Below, one piece after another: positions 1 through 8,152 of a DNA stretch of 64,000 nt (position 1 is its first letter; each line of letters begins with the position of its first letter). A program made the translations under genes and the position numbers. Origin of the DNA: CAWDMN01 sp963803155. Lineage in GTDB: Bacteria > Acidobacteriota > Terriglobia > Versatilivoradales > Versatilivoraceae. The DNA is taken from positions 9,444-73,443 of the forward strand of contig CAWDMN010000022.1 in assembly GCA_963803155.1 (NCBI GenBank). Direction: 5' to 3'. The notes under the pieces are model-generated. The model had not been told where the DNA came from and made no database searches. It saw only the letters and a program-made list of their open reading frames with translations.

Positions 1-303
1 AGCTTTTAGATAATTGATCACTTGGGCAATATGGGAATCATCTATTCCCTTAGCACTCTTCAGTTCCAAGAGGATTTTCTCTTCAATCAGAATGTCAGCA
101 ATGTAATCTCCAACAATCTGGTTGTCATAATGGACCTTGATCGGCTTTTGCTGTGCACAGGGAATATGGTGTTTTTGCAATTCAATCATGAGAGCATTTT
201 CATAAACTTTTTCTAGAAATCCAAATCCTAGTTCTTTCCAGACATATATCGCGGCATTGACAATTTCATAACTCAATTCTTTGTATAAAAGCTCCTCGCC
301 CAT
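1..303 (-). CDS. GxxExxY family protein, truncated by window edge
   Basis: The minus strand is open from an ATG at 303 to the window edge, giving 101 codons with no stop. The product reads MGEELLYKELSYEIVNAA and contains the family signature GFGFLEKVYENAL, followed by a hydrophobic strand with acidic residues (ADILIEEKILLELKS). That strand matches the PD-(D/E)XK-like core of GxxExxY proteins (DUF PDDEXK_3). A GGAGG Shine-Dalgarno lies 7 bases before the ATG. Family members are about 125-135 residues, so only the C-terminal end is missing. The biochemical role of the family is unsettled; a nuclease-like fold is inferred. It lies downstream of the HlyD gene on the same strand, where an ABC exporter gene would be expected. 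Confidence 0.85.
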   Translation of the reverse strand, partial: MGEELLYKELSYEIVNAAIYVWKELGFGFLEKVYENALMIELQKHHIPCAQQKPIKVHYDNQIVGDYIADILIEEKILLELKSAKGIDDSHIAQVINYLKA

Positions 304-391
304 TTTATTGCCTCCACTTTTTCCTCATTAAGGGAGAGCTCAAATTGTTCTTTATCCAGCAGCCTTTAGTGCCTTTCGTGCCATTTCGTGG

Positions 392-1570
392 CTAATCCAA
401 AAGAATCTCAGCATCCGCGGGCATGTTAGTTTTGAGTTCCTGGTTGGGATTTTCCACATCGATTTTGATCCGGTAAACCAGTTTCACTCGTTCTTCGTGA
501 GTCTGAATTTGCTTGGGTGTAAACTCTGCTTCTGAAGCAATAAAGGAGACTTTCCCATCATAAGCTTTTCCAGGGTACGAATCCGTCACGACTTTCACTT
601 TTCCCCCCAATTTGACTTTGCCCAAATCCTGTTCATTGATATAGGCACGCAGCCAGGGACGGCTAAGCTCGCCTACCGTTACCACTGAAGTGCCGGCGGC
701 TAGAACTTCTCCCGGTTCGGCGGACTTCACCAGAACCACTCCGTCAATCGGAGTTACCGCCACCGAGTCTTGCAGTTGGGTATCAATGACGGCCAATTGT
801 GCCTGGGCTTGGGCTATTTCCGCTTTGCTGCTGCGCAATTGCTGTTCCAGCCGTTTGTTCTCCAGATGTCCGGCTTCAGCCAATTTCAACCCCGCCTGGG
901 CACGATTTACCTGGGCCCGAGTGGACTCGATTGTCTCCTTGCGCGGCCCTTCCACCACTAAGGCCAACTGTTCTTCTGCCTGTTTCAGTTGGGCGCTAGT
1001 CGAGTCAAAACGGTTGCGGAAACCATCCAAATCCGAAGCGGAGATATCATCGTTTTTAAAAAGTTTTTGCGCCCGTTGCCAATCGGCTTCCGCTTTGGTC
1101 TTTTCAGCGCGAGCCCGATCCACGGCCGCCTTGGCATTTTCAATTTCCTGGGGCCGGGATCCGGCTAAAAGGTCTCGCAAATTGGCCTGCGCACTGTTGA
1201 GTTCGGCCTGGCGCTGCTCGATTTGGCCGGTCACATTGGCAGCCTGGTAGGCAATCGCGGTATGCAATTGTTCCAAACGGGAAGTTGCGGCGGCCAGGAC
1301 GGCTTGGATTTGCTCCCGTTGGCGAAGCAACTGCTGCTGATCCAACCGTGCGATGGTGGTTCCTTTTTTGACAAAGGCGCCTTCATCCACCAGCCGCTCC
1401 ACCATTTTCCCGGGAATCTTGAAGGAAATATTCACCTGGGTGAGTTCGATGTTTCCCGAGACATGGATGGAATGGGAAGAGCCATTCTTAACCCAGCGGA
1501 AAACCAGAAAAGCCATGGCAATCAAAACCGCCATAATAATTGGAATTGCGAGTTTGCGATTGGGTTTCAT
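392..1570 (-). CDS. HlyD/YbhG-type periplasmic membrane-fusion protein
   Basis: A 392-residue adaptor subunit of a tripartite efflux system, linking an inner-membrane pump to a TolC channel. It has an N-terminal membrane anchor (residues about 8-25), a first biotinyl-lipoyl half (VSGNIELTQVNISFKIPG, VDEGAFVKKGTTIARLD), a long Gln/Ala-rich coiled-coil hairpin (about 75-260), the second lipoyl half (VTPIDGVVLVKSAEPGEVLAAG) and a beta-barrel domain. The length is typical. It is the third gene of a minus-strand set after TetR and TolC, 128 bases below the TolC stop. The pump itself is not in the window: the next gene on this strand is a GxxExxY gene. The YbhG-like form suggests an ABC-type partner, which is inferred. 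Confidence 0.9.
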   Translation of the reverse strand: MKPNRKLAIPIIMAVLIAMAFLVFRWVKNGSSHSIHVSGNIELTQVNISFKIPGKMVERLVDEGAFVKKGTTIARLDQQQLLRQREQIQAVLAAATSRLEQLHTAIAYQAANVTGQIEQRQAELNSAQANLRDLLAGSRPQEIENAKAAVDRARAEKTKAEADWQRAQKLFKNDDISASDLDGFRNRFDSTSAQLKQAEEQLALVVEGPRKETIESTRAQVNRAQAGLKLAEAGHLENKRLEQQLRSSKAEIAQAQAQLAVIDTQLQDSVAVTPIDGVVLVKSAEPGEVLAAGTSVVTVGELSRPWLRAYINEQDLGKVKLGGKVKVVTDSYPGKAYDGKVSFIASEAEFTPKQIQTHEERVKLVYRIKIDVENPNQELKTNMPADAEILLD

Positions 1571-1698
1571 GGTTCTTAAAACTCCTTGATATTAATCTTG
1601 ATCAAAATATTCTTTCGCAAATAAGACAAAGAAGATGTCTTGTTGTTCTTGAGGACGGGCAGCCTGGATTGAATCCCCCTTGAATTTCGTCTCGGGGC

Positions 1699-3147
1699 TT
1701 ATTGGATTTTGGATTTTGTATCTCCCAGGGCTTGAGCCCAGTCGATTTTTGCCGATTCATGCAGAAAAGCGGCGGCAATTTGGTTGTCGCGAGCTCGGGC
1801 CAAGCGCGTTTGGGCATCAGTGACTTCGATGCTGTTGGTCACGCCTGCTTCATAGCGTCGTTGGGCTTGCTCCATCTCAAATTCCGATAGCTTCAATCCC
1901 TCCTGCGCCACCTGAAATTGCTGGGCGGCCGAATGAAGCCGGTCCAAGGCCAGCCGAAGTTCCAATTCAATCTGCTGACGTAGATCGTTGGTTTTTACCT
2001 GTTCCTGGTGCCAGAGGGCAGCGGCCTCACCACGCCGGGCATCCCGGCGGGCCCCATCGAAAATGGGCACGCGGACTGAAATCCCGTATGTCCGGGTGGG
2101 AATGAGATGGTCCATCCCATTGCCGATTGATCCATAATCTCCAAAACCGGACAGTGACGGAAGGCGTTCCCATTTCACGGAACTGTGGGAGAGCCGGGCA
2201 CTTTCTTCTCTTTTCAATTGGGCCTGGTAATCTGCCCGGGTGGACAATGCCATTGGCAGGGCCTGAGATAATTCCGCGGATTCACTTTTGACTGTGTCGG
2301 CGGGGAACGGATCCGTCAATTCAAGCTTCCCGGACAAGTCCATTCCGATGGCCCGCATCAGCTGAAGACGGGCAGACTCTTGATCAATCCGGGCCACCAG
2401 GAGCCGCTGTTGTTCATTTGCCAGCTGCACTTGGGCTCGAGTGAGCTCAATCCCCGTGGCGGTGCCTGCCTCTTTGCGGTTTCGGGCCAGCTGAAAAAGG
2501 CTTTCAGCGAGGGTGACATTGGCTTGGCTTGCCTTGACCAGCTCTTGCTGACGTTGTGCCATCAAATAACTGCGGGCCACCAGGGCAATCACGGCCTCTT
2601 CCGTGTTTTTCTTTTCATTTTCCGTGGAAGCCACTATAGAACGGGCCGATTGATAGCGGCGAATGACACTGAGGTCCAATAAATTCATGCTGGCCGTGGC
2701 CCGGACGTCAACGCTGTTGAAGGGTCCCACCAGTTCAGGGAACGAAAAACCGGGGATGGGGATTTTCAGGCTGATCCCCATGGCCGCCAAATTGCGAGTT
2801 TGGTTCATTGCTGAAAAAGATCCGTCGAGATTCGGCAATAATCCGCCTCGCGCCTGAGACGCCCGCGACTTGCTTTGCCGCAACAAATCTTCAGCCAATT
2901 GTAGACGCGCATTCCCATCCGGAGCCAAGGCAATTTCGATGGCGCGCTTCAGGCTAAGTGGGATAATCTCAGTGGATTTGCCGGACAGAGTGGTTTGCGT
3001 GGAAGCGGGGGTCGGATTCTGAGACCATGCCGGACGCGGATTCATCAGAACCATTCCGACGAGAAGAATGCCAACAAACAGCCATAAGCCTGAAGCAGAC
3101 ATGTTAATTCCGTTCCATCCTGATTCCCTATAAAATCTGTCTTTCAT
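1699..3147 (-). CDS. TolC-like outer-membrane efflux protein
   Basis: A 482-residue outer-membrane channel of the TolC family. After a signal peptide (hydrophobic run about 18-36, ending near AWSQ) there are two repeated OEP domains. Each has the usual helical pattern, for example LSLKRAIEIAL near residue 66 and the conserved pairs ELTRAQVQLANEQQRL and EVTDAQTRLARARDN. The start at 3147 has GAGGT just upstream; an internal ATG at codon 16 is an alternative. It sits between the TetR gene (54 bases upstream) and HlyD, a standard order for an RND- or ABC-linked tripartite exporter. It is paralogous in layout to the TolC gene at 51.6 kb. Confidence 0.9.
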   Translation of the reverse strand: MKDRFYRESGWNGINMSASGLWLFVGILLVGMVLMNPRPAWSQNPTPASTQTTLSGKSTEIIPLSLKRAIEIALAPDGNARLQLAEDLLRQSKSRASQARGGLLPNLDGSFSAMNQTRNLAAMGISLKIPIPGFSFPELVGPFNSVDVRATASMNLLDLSVIRRYQSARSIVASTENEKKNTEEAVIALVARSYLMAQRQQELVKASQANVTLAESLFQLARNRKEAGTATGIELTRAQVQLANEQQRLLVARIDQESARLQLMRAIGMDLSGKLELTDPFPADTVKSESAELSQALPMALSTRADYQAQLKREESARLSHSSVKWERLPSLSGFGDYGSIGNGMDHLIPTRTYGISVRVPIFDGARRDARRGEAAALWHQEQVKTNDLRQQIELELRLALDRLHSAAQQFQVAQEGLKLSEFEMEQAQRRYEAGVTNSIEVTDAQTRLARARDNQIAAAFLHESAKIDWAQALGDTKSKIQ

Positions 3148-3201
3148 GGATGACCTCGTTTTCGTCTATCGATGGGGACTGAATATGAAATTTGCCTGGA
3201 T

Positions 3202-3834
3202 TTAAACGGGATGAATCATTTGTTTCCAAACTTCCTGCAAAGGGTTCTTTTTCTTTATTCGACGCCGTGCCTGGCTGGTTAAGACTCCTTCTAAAATCAC
3301 TTTGACAATTCCCTCAAAAACTTGCCCATGGGTGAGAGGAAGATTGCTCATGGCCTCCGGATTAAGGATCTGCTGGATCGCCGCCAGGTAAATCAACATC
3401 ACTAGGTGGGGATCGACATCCTCGCGAATGGTTTTTTCACGGATTCCCTCCTCAAAAAGGCGGGAAAAAGTGCTCCGGATGATCCGGGTCCGATGGGTGT
3501 CCACTTCCTTCCAGATGTGCGGGGCGAATTTCTTCATATCTTGGAGGAAAGGTTGTCCGGTTTGAGAAAGGAGACGTGCGATCAAGGCAAATATCTCCAT
3601 GGATCGCGAGAGCGAATCCAGCTTGGGATCCCGGAGGATCGATTGCACCGCGCTTTCAACTTGATGGACTCTGCGGGCCAGAACTCGCCGGAGAATTTCC
3701 ACCTTATGAGGGAAGTGCTTGTAGAGCGTCTTTTTGCTGATGCCCATTTCGGTCGCCAGATCGTCCATGCTGACATGGGCAAAGCCCATCCGAAAGAAAT
3801 GTCGGGAGGCCGTTTCAAGAATTCGTTCTTTCAT
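3202..3834 (-). CDS. TetR/AcrR family transcriptional regulator
   Basis: A 210-residue TetR-family repressor. The N-terminal helix-turn-helix is canonical (RILETASRHFFRMGFAHVSM, then MGISKKTLYKHFPHKVEIL). The rest is a helical ligand-binding domain with no recognisable specificity. It is the first gene of the minus-strand TetR-TolC-HlyD operon and probably represses it. A GAGG Shine-Dalgarno lies about 5 bases before the ATG, and a candidate operator lies 27-43 bases upstream. The regulator's ligand cannot be told from sequence. Confidence 0.9.
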   Translation of the reverse strand: MKERILETASRHFFRMGFAHVSMDDLATEMGISKKTLYKHFPHKVEILRRVLARRVHQVESAVQSILRDPKLDSLSRSMEIFALIARLLSQTGQPFLQDMKKFAPHIWKEVDTHRTRIIRSTFSRLFEEGIREKTIREDVDPHLVMLIYLAAIQQILNPEAMSNLPLTHGQVFEGIVKVILEGVLTSQARRRIKKKNPLQEVWKQMIHPV

Positions 3835-3860
3835 GGGTGCCTCGTAGCCAGGGTACTATA

Positions 3861-3877
3861 GAAACTAATATCGTTTC
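3861..3877. promoter_or_regulatory. Candidate TetR operator upstream of efflux operon
   Basis: A GAAAC-N7-GTTTC inverted repeat 27 bases above the TetR start codon, followed by another TTTCC half-site (about 3881-3888) and an AT-rich stretch (ATTATATAAAG) that could hold the -10. The position and symmetry fit autoregulation by the adjacent TetR gene. This is an inference from symmetry alone. Confidence 0.4.
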
Positions 3878-3983
3878 CATAGTTTCCATTATATAAAGAA
3901 AAAAAGACTTGTCAAATTTTCTGAAGACGACGAGGTGCGGAGTGGACTCTTACTCGTGGCGATGGCTTCAAGCCACAAAACCT

Positions 3984-5348
3984 TTAGGCAGGAAAAGCGT
4001 ATGTGTATTTCCTGGGAAGCTTGCAGAATTGTCCAGCTGGACCGTGGTCAGGAAAAGAGCCTGGCATAAAAAAAGATTCTGCCTCGGGTCCAATGGTTCT
4101 TCTGACGATCTCCAGAAAGGAAGCCGTCGTGGCTTGATGACCGCTGGCGAACCGGGAGTGGAGAGCCCTGAAAACTCGATCCATAGTCTCTTCCCCAAAT
4201 TGGCGGAGAGCCTCCAATAAAATCAAAGCCGCTTTTTCATATCGGTTGACGTACCGGAAGGAGGATGTGCTTTCTGTTTTGACGATGGAGGGGGCGGCGG
4301 GATTTTCTCGGACATGCTGCTCGTATTCGCGGGCCAGCTGGTCCGCAAAGGATTTGCCGTATTTTGCTTCCGAAAGACGATAGGCGGAATATTCGGCCAA
4401 TCCTTCGTTGATCCAATCGTCCGGCGTATTGCTGTCGGCCAGAATCCACTAGAAATGAGCCATTTCGTGACAGTTGTCTTGAAAGACTCTAGCTTCGCCA
4501 TTTTCCTGCTGCAGCCGCTGCCGAGCGTACTTTTCGGAGACCACAAAGAGGGGCAGTCGCGAATAGCCCCAACCATCCCGCGGTGAGTACGCAAACCGCA
4601 AGACTCCTTTGACCCGCGGACGCCCATAGTATCGGGCAAGGGACTGTATCCCCCCGGCCAAACCGTCAATGTTGACGTTGATCTGCTTCGCTGGCAAATC
4701 ACCATAGCACATCTCGACCAAAAGCCCATCGACTCGCGCCTTGATTTGATGCAGCTTGGGAGAAGCCAGCAGGACCATGTCGAATCCAGGCTGGTGCGAT
4801 CGCCATTGAGTGAGACTATATCCATTTTTCTCCACTCGGTTTTTCAGCAATCCATTGCTGACGATTGGAAATCCCGACGGGAGGCTAACCTCCATATCAA
4901 AGGCACAATTGTGCATTCCCTGAAAAGCAGGATACCATGCCGAATACCAGGCCAGCTCGACCAGGTCCGCTGAAATCAGGTTGACGCCATTGACCACCCC
5001 GCCGATTGTACCAGCGTATTGGATGTGGAGCCGTTGAATGTTTTCCGCGACTACATCCATCGCTTTCCCCACGGAGTAATCCAACGGCGGAGCATCCTCC
5101 GCGGGATGGAAGGGGACGCTCTTCCCATTCGCCTCCACTCTCCGGATGACCATTTCCGGATGCAGATAAAAACGAAGGGCAGGGGGATGCTCAATCCACA
5201 CTTCGGCTTCGAGTCTCTTCTCCGCGGGACTGATTTTTGTCTTTAGATAGTAATGAAAGCCTGATTTTTCCTCGGAATATCCAATGATTGCAACCAGAGG
5301 TGACAAATATGCGAATAACAGAACTAAAGTCAGAAAACATTTTTTCAT
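3984..5348 (-). pseudogene. M1-like metallopeptidase interrupted by an amber codon in the zinc motif
   Basis: This reads as one continuous frame from an ATG at 5348 (signal peptide MKKCFLTLVLLFAYLSPLVA) to a stop at 3984, except for a TAG at 4449-4451. The protein has an M1-aminopeptidase-like beta N-domain and then the gluzincin site: HEMAHF, TAG, WILADSNTPDDWINEGLAEY. HExxH and the downstream NEG/AEY glutamates are present. A Trp is expected at the stop, since relatives have HFWW, and TGG to TAG is one transition. The C-terminal third, after the stop, remains well formed. It could be a recent pseudogene or a base-call error; read-through is less likely. A Shine-Dalgarno AGGAGG lies 14 bases above this ATG and only 2 bases above an in-frame ATG at 5360. 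Confidence 0.75.
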
Positions 5349-5683
5349 AAAAATGACCATCCCCTCCTTAATAAGCAGACGCCGCAATTTTGCCAGTCTT
5401 TCCCTTTAGACGTTTTTTTGGAAAATAGTCGGTTCCACGGCATGAAATAAACCATTGTGAACTCTGGCTTGCTTGAAAAAAGGAGAGCAATGAAGGGTCA
5501 GGAGAAAAAGTGTGCCCAAAAAGTGTAATTCAAAGTGTGGCAGGATAGAGAGTCCGCCTTGGCAGGAGCCTCACCCTCCCGGTTATTGCTGAGTTCAGCC
5601 GATCAACGCGACTTGGTTCGCCTTGTCGCATTTTGAATTGCACTCCATTTTTCCATCCTTCGGACTTGCCTGCAAAAAAATGG
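5349..5683. other. Intergenic region with a dispersed-repeat copy
   Basis: No convincing gene. It contains GTGTAATTCAAAGTG (about 5523-5537) and GGCAGGAGCCTCACCCTCCC (5561-5580). The same two blocks recur together near 13,160-13,311, and the second recurs in part at 21,408-21,429. These mark a dispersed intergenic repeat family. Confidence 0.6.
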
Positions 5684-5689
5684 TATAAT
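5684..5689 (+). promoter_or_regulatory. Candidate -10 element TATAAT
   Basis: A perfect TATAAT sits in an AT-rich stretch 56 bases before the ATG of the small ORF at 5745. No good -35 lies at 16-18 bases. The TTGCCT upstream is only 12 bases away, so promoter strength is uncertain. Confidence 0.35.
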
Positions 5690-5744
5690 TAACATATTTA
5701 AAGATAGTTATTGCACCTTTGGGGGTGAAAATTCTCAATGGAGG

Positions 5745-5948
5745 TTGATGGAAATGAAACAAAGCTTGCCTCAACCGCCCGTCCGACGGCGACGCAATGA
5801 GTATCTGAAGGGAACTCATTCTTCAGGAGGCCACGGTTCCATCCAACATGGGCACTGTCACACTCGCGGCGAACTGCCGGGACGGCTAGCCCGGAATTGG
5901 AAAGCAGACCAGTTTTCCACCAGTCCAGCCTCTTCAAGTCCTAATTGA
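5745..5948 (+). CDS. Possible small Arg/His-rich protein (67 aa)
   Basis: A 67-codon ORF with no recognised family. The evidence for it is contextual: a TATAAT box upstream, a TGGAGGTTG Shine-Dalgarno directly before the ATG, and a strong hairpin terminator 28 bases after the stop. The product is basic near the N terminus (PPVRRRRNEYLK), then rich in Gly, His and Ser (HSSGGHGSIQHGHCHTRGE), with a Ser-rich tail. It has no signal peptide or membrane segment. It could be a small regulatory protein, or part of an untranslated RNA ending at the terminator. Confidence 0.35.
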   Translation: MMEMKQSLPQPPVRRRRNEYLKGTHSSGGHGSIQHGHCHTRGELPGRLARNWKADQFSTSPASSSPN

Positions 5949-5975
5949 AGATTCGATGCTGGCTGCGCAGGTAAT

Positions 5976-6013
5976 AAAAAAAGGGGACCCCGTTTTCGGG
6001 AGTCCCCTTTTTT
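5976..6013. terminator. Bidirectional rho-independent terminator
   Basis: A near-perfect stem with GGGGAC on one side and GTCCCC on the other, a CGTTTTCG loop region, and flanking A-run and T-run. It can stop both the FmdB gene arriving on the minus strand (stop at 6033) and any transcript arriving on the plus strand. Confidence 0.8.
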
Positions 6014-6032
6014 GTTCTCACAGAAAAGCAGG

Positions 6033-6365
6033 CTATTTGGAGGTGCTGGTCGAGGTTTGAGTTTTGCAGGTATCGGTTTTGCGGGTATCGGCTTTGGGAG
6101 AATCGGTCTTCGGAATATCGGATTTGGGAGTGTCGGCCGGTTTAGTTTCAGACTTCGACTCTTTGGATGAAGTGCCGGACGCAGATTTCCGGGCATAATC
6201 CGTAATATACCAGCCGGAACCTTTCAGTTGAAAAGAGGTCTGCGAGATCAGCTTCGAGAGATGCCCTCGACATAGCTCGCACACTTCCAACGGATCGTCG
6301 GAAAATTTTTGAATCACTTCAAACTGATGACCACACTGGTTGCATCGATATTCATAAATCGGCAT
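6033..6365 (-). CDS. FmdB family zinc-ribbon protein
   Basis: A 110-residue protein starting MPIYEYRCNQCGHQFEV, the hallmark of the FmdB/CxxC_CXXC_SSSS family. The zinc ribbon uses CNQC (residues 8-11) and CELC (about 30-33). After the conserved SQTSFQLKGSGWYITDYA block the tail is low-complexity, with repeated Lys/Thr/Asp-Pro motifs (TPKSDIPKTDSPKADTRKTD). The start at 6365 has GGAGGG nine bases upstream, which decides between it and an in-frame ATG at 6374. The family's role is not established; regulation of formamidase/amidase genes has been proposed for the founding member. Expression ends at the terminator just downstream. Confidence 0.9.
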   Translation of the reverse strand: MPIYEYRCNQCGHQFEVIQKFSDDPLEVCELCRGHLSKLISQTSFQLKGSGWYITDYARKSASGTSSKESKSETKPADTPKSDIPKTDSPKADTRKTDTCKTQTSTSTSK

Positions 6366-6525
6366 TCTTGTCATCCCTCCCCACCGAAATCCGGCCAAGC
6401 CCTAAATACACTGTTATTTTAACAAATACGACCGGCGAATTCAAGATAGACCTGACAGATAGCCCTGGCCGGAAGCTGCACTTGACGAACCTTGGGGGGA
6501 ATCGCTAAAATTTATGAAGGTCTAA

Positions 6526-7077
6526 ATGGCTCGGATTATCGGCCGTGGGGTTTTTAAAATGGGACAACGAATTCGCTTTGGCGAGCCGGAAATCAAGGTT
6601 GTCAAAAAAGAACTGGCTCAAGCCGAGAAATTGTTGAGTTGCTATTACTGCATCCCGGCCTGGGAGTGGAACCGTTACCCTTACGAAATTCGGACGCAGG
6701 GGGATTTAAAGGAAGAGGAAGGATCCGCTGACGTTTTGGCATTGGTGGCCAAATATGGGTTGCCTCCTCCGCGTGATGCCGCAAAAAAGGATCCTCGCGA
6801 ATTTTTTGGAATCTGCCTGCAGGACGAGAATATTATGAAGGCGGCTAGCCGGGATCCGGCCAATATCTCATTTGATGCGTTGATTCTTTATATTTTGACC
6901 CATGAACTAGTCCACGTCTTTCGTTTTGCCAACCAATTTGAAGATTATCTGATCCCATCCCAGATGCGTGGTGCTGAAGAATCCCGCGTGCACAAAATCA
7001 CCCGCCATATTTTGGAGAAACACCCTGATCGGACTATTCTCCCCGTTCTCAAACTCTACGAAGATCCAATCCATTAG
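6526..7077 (+). CDS. Uncharacterised protein with HExxH zinc-protease motif
   Basis: A 183-residue cytoplasmic protein (no signal peptide or membrane helix) with LTHELVHVFRF near residue 125, an HExxH metal-binding motif in a helix. A later EESRVHKITRHIL helix could supply a third ligand. The family was not recognised by name; the motif is seen, the peptidase role is inferred. An alternative start is the ATG at 6559 (MGQRIRFGEPE), which would remove 11 residues. It is divergent from the FmdB gene, with about 160 bases between. Confidence 0.7.
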   Translation: MARIIGRGVFKMGQRIRFGEPEIKVVKKELAQAEKLLSCYYCIPAWEWNRYPYEIRTQGDLKEEEGSADVLALVAKYGLPPPRDAAKKDPREFFGICLQDENIMKAASRDPANISFDALILYILTHELVHVFRFANQFEDYLIPSQMRGAEESRVHKITRHILEKHPDRTILPVLKLYEDPIH

Positions 7078-7158
7078 ATTTGTGCTCTGTGCCCAGGGTT
7101 CTTCAGACATGAACCGATTCGGTCGAAAAATGCGGCTCAATAGAAAATCTTGTAGATG

Positions 7159-7182
7159 AGGCGGGATGCCCTCATCCCGCCT
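7159..7182. repeat. Palindromic repeat in a convergent intergenic region
   Basis: An inverted repeat with AGGCGGGATG and CATCCCGCCT arms around a CCCT loop. A second copy of the same palindrome follows the S46 peptidase gene at 12,440-12,463. Both lie just past stop codons. They may act as weak transcription-ending hairpins or be mobile palindromic units. Confidence 0.6.
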
Positions 7183-7277
7183 GCGTTTGCCAAGCTCGCT
7201 CAGACGGCCTGAGGGCAGGTCGCCTCCATCATCCCATTTTTCCCCGGGCAGAAATGAGGGATGCCAGGAAATGGAAT

Positions 7278-8147
7278 CTAGATAAGGCCTGTGCGGATTT
7301 CGATTTGAAGATTTTTTCGGATACAACTCCCTTGCTTGCCTTCATAGTCTTTGAAATAAAACTCAGTTTCGCCTTGCTTGGTGATAGAGATGGAACTGTC
7401 GAGATGTGACCGCAAAAATTGAAATGCGGCAGAAGCCTCTTTTTCATCAGAATACGAAGCGATGATTCGGGTGGTGACTTGCCCATGACTGTCATGGAAT
7501 CGTCCAGCAACGGCGATGTTTTGCCCTTTTAACCGCAAGATGTCTCCCTCTCCCAGCGTGTAGATCGGCTCAAGGGAGAAAGGGCCTCGAATGATTCGGA
7601 GAGTATCCTTTATCAGACCCTCCTGCCCAAACCAATCGGGGATTTGCCAAGGCTTTGAATCAGGCAGATGGGAGGAAAGTTCCCGGGCCAGGATCAACAT
7701 GGCTGTCCGTCCATGGTCTTTGCCTTCGAGATTGTCGAGCTGGAAATAATAACGATCCTGCACCCCAATTAGTTGGTAAAGGCTGATGGTTTGCCGTTCG
7801 TGAAAAGATTCGTCCGGAGTTTCTTTTCCGCACTTCATCAAGTAGATGCCCATGGCTGCCGCTTTATCTTTCATTCGGTACAGCTCAATGGCAATCTCCT
7901 CCTCTCCATTCCGATAGTGCTGAACGGTAAGTTCCTCGAATCCGAATTCCAGAAAGAGTTCAGAGCCGCCGTTAATTCGCCCATATAGGTTGCTCCCGCG
8001 GAAGAGCAGGGGAGATTCCCGGTGGACCCAACCCGGCAGAGCACTACTGCCAGGTAGCAGACCTAAATCGCTTCCAGGCTGATCGGCCCCCAAAGAAGGC
8101 AACGGCAAAAATGATAAAAGGAAAATCAAAATTCCGCTGAGTCGCAT
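7278..8147 (-). CDS. DUF6599-like secreted protein
   Basis: A 289-residue protein with a clear signal peptide (MRLSGILIFLLSFLPLPSLGA). The mature part begins with the LPGWVHRESPLLFRGSNLYGRINGGSELFLEFGFEEL block typical of DUF6599 proteins, followed by two similar alpha/beta halves. In each a residue stretch tests marker positions such as the ASAAFQFLRSHLDSS helix. No catalytic residues are apparent. It starts 5 bases after the DUF362 gene and is almost certainly co-translated with it, so the two proteins probably serve one extracytoplasmic process. Function is unknown. Confidence 0.75.
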   Translation of the reverse strand: MRLSGILIFLLSFLPLPSLGADQPGSDLGLLPGSSALPGWVHRESPLLFRGSNLYGRINGGSELFLEFGFEELTVQHYRNGEEEIAIELYRMKDKAAAMGIYLMKCGKETPDESFHERQTISLYQLIGVQDRYYFQLDNLEGKDHGRTAMLILARELSSHLPDSKPWQIPDWFGQEGLIKDTLRIIRGPFSLEPIYTLGEGDILRLKGQNIAVAGRFHDSHGQVTTRIIASYSDEKEASAAFQFLRSHLDSSISITKQGETEFYFKDYEGKQGSCIRKNLQIEIRTGLI

Positions 8148-8152
8148 TTTCT

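Noticed and set aside
690..1250. A 186-codon ORF on the plus strand
   Set aside because: It is antisense to the HlyD coiled-coil region; Ser/Ala/Arg-rich content is typical of a shadow frame.
4449..4451. Stop-codon recoding (pyrrolysine or suppression)
   Set aside because: It is a single site and a one-base change from the expected Trp codon, and no supporting tRNA or other TAG-containing gene is in the window.
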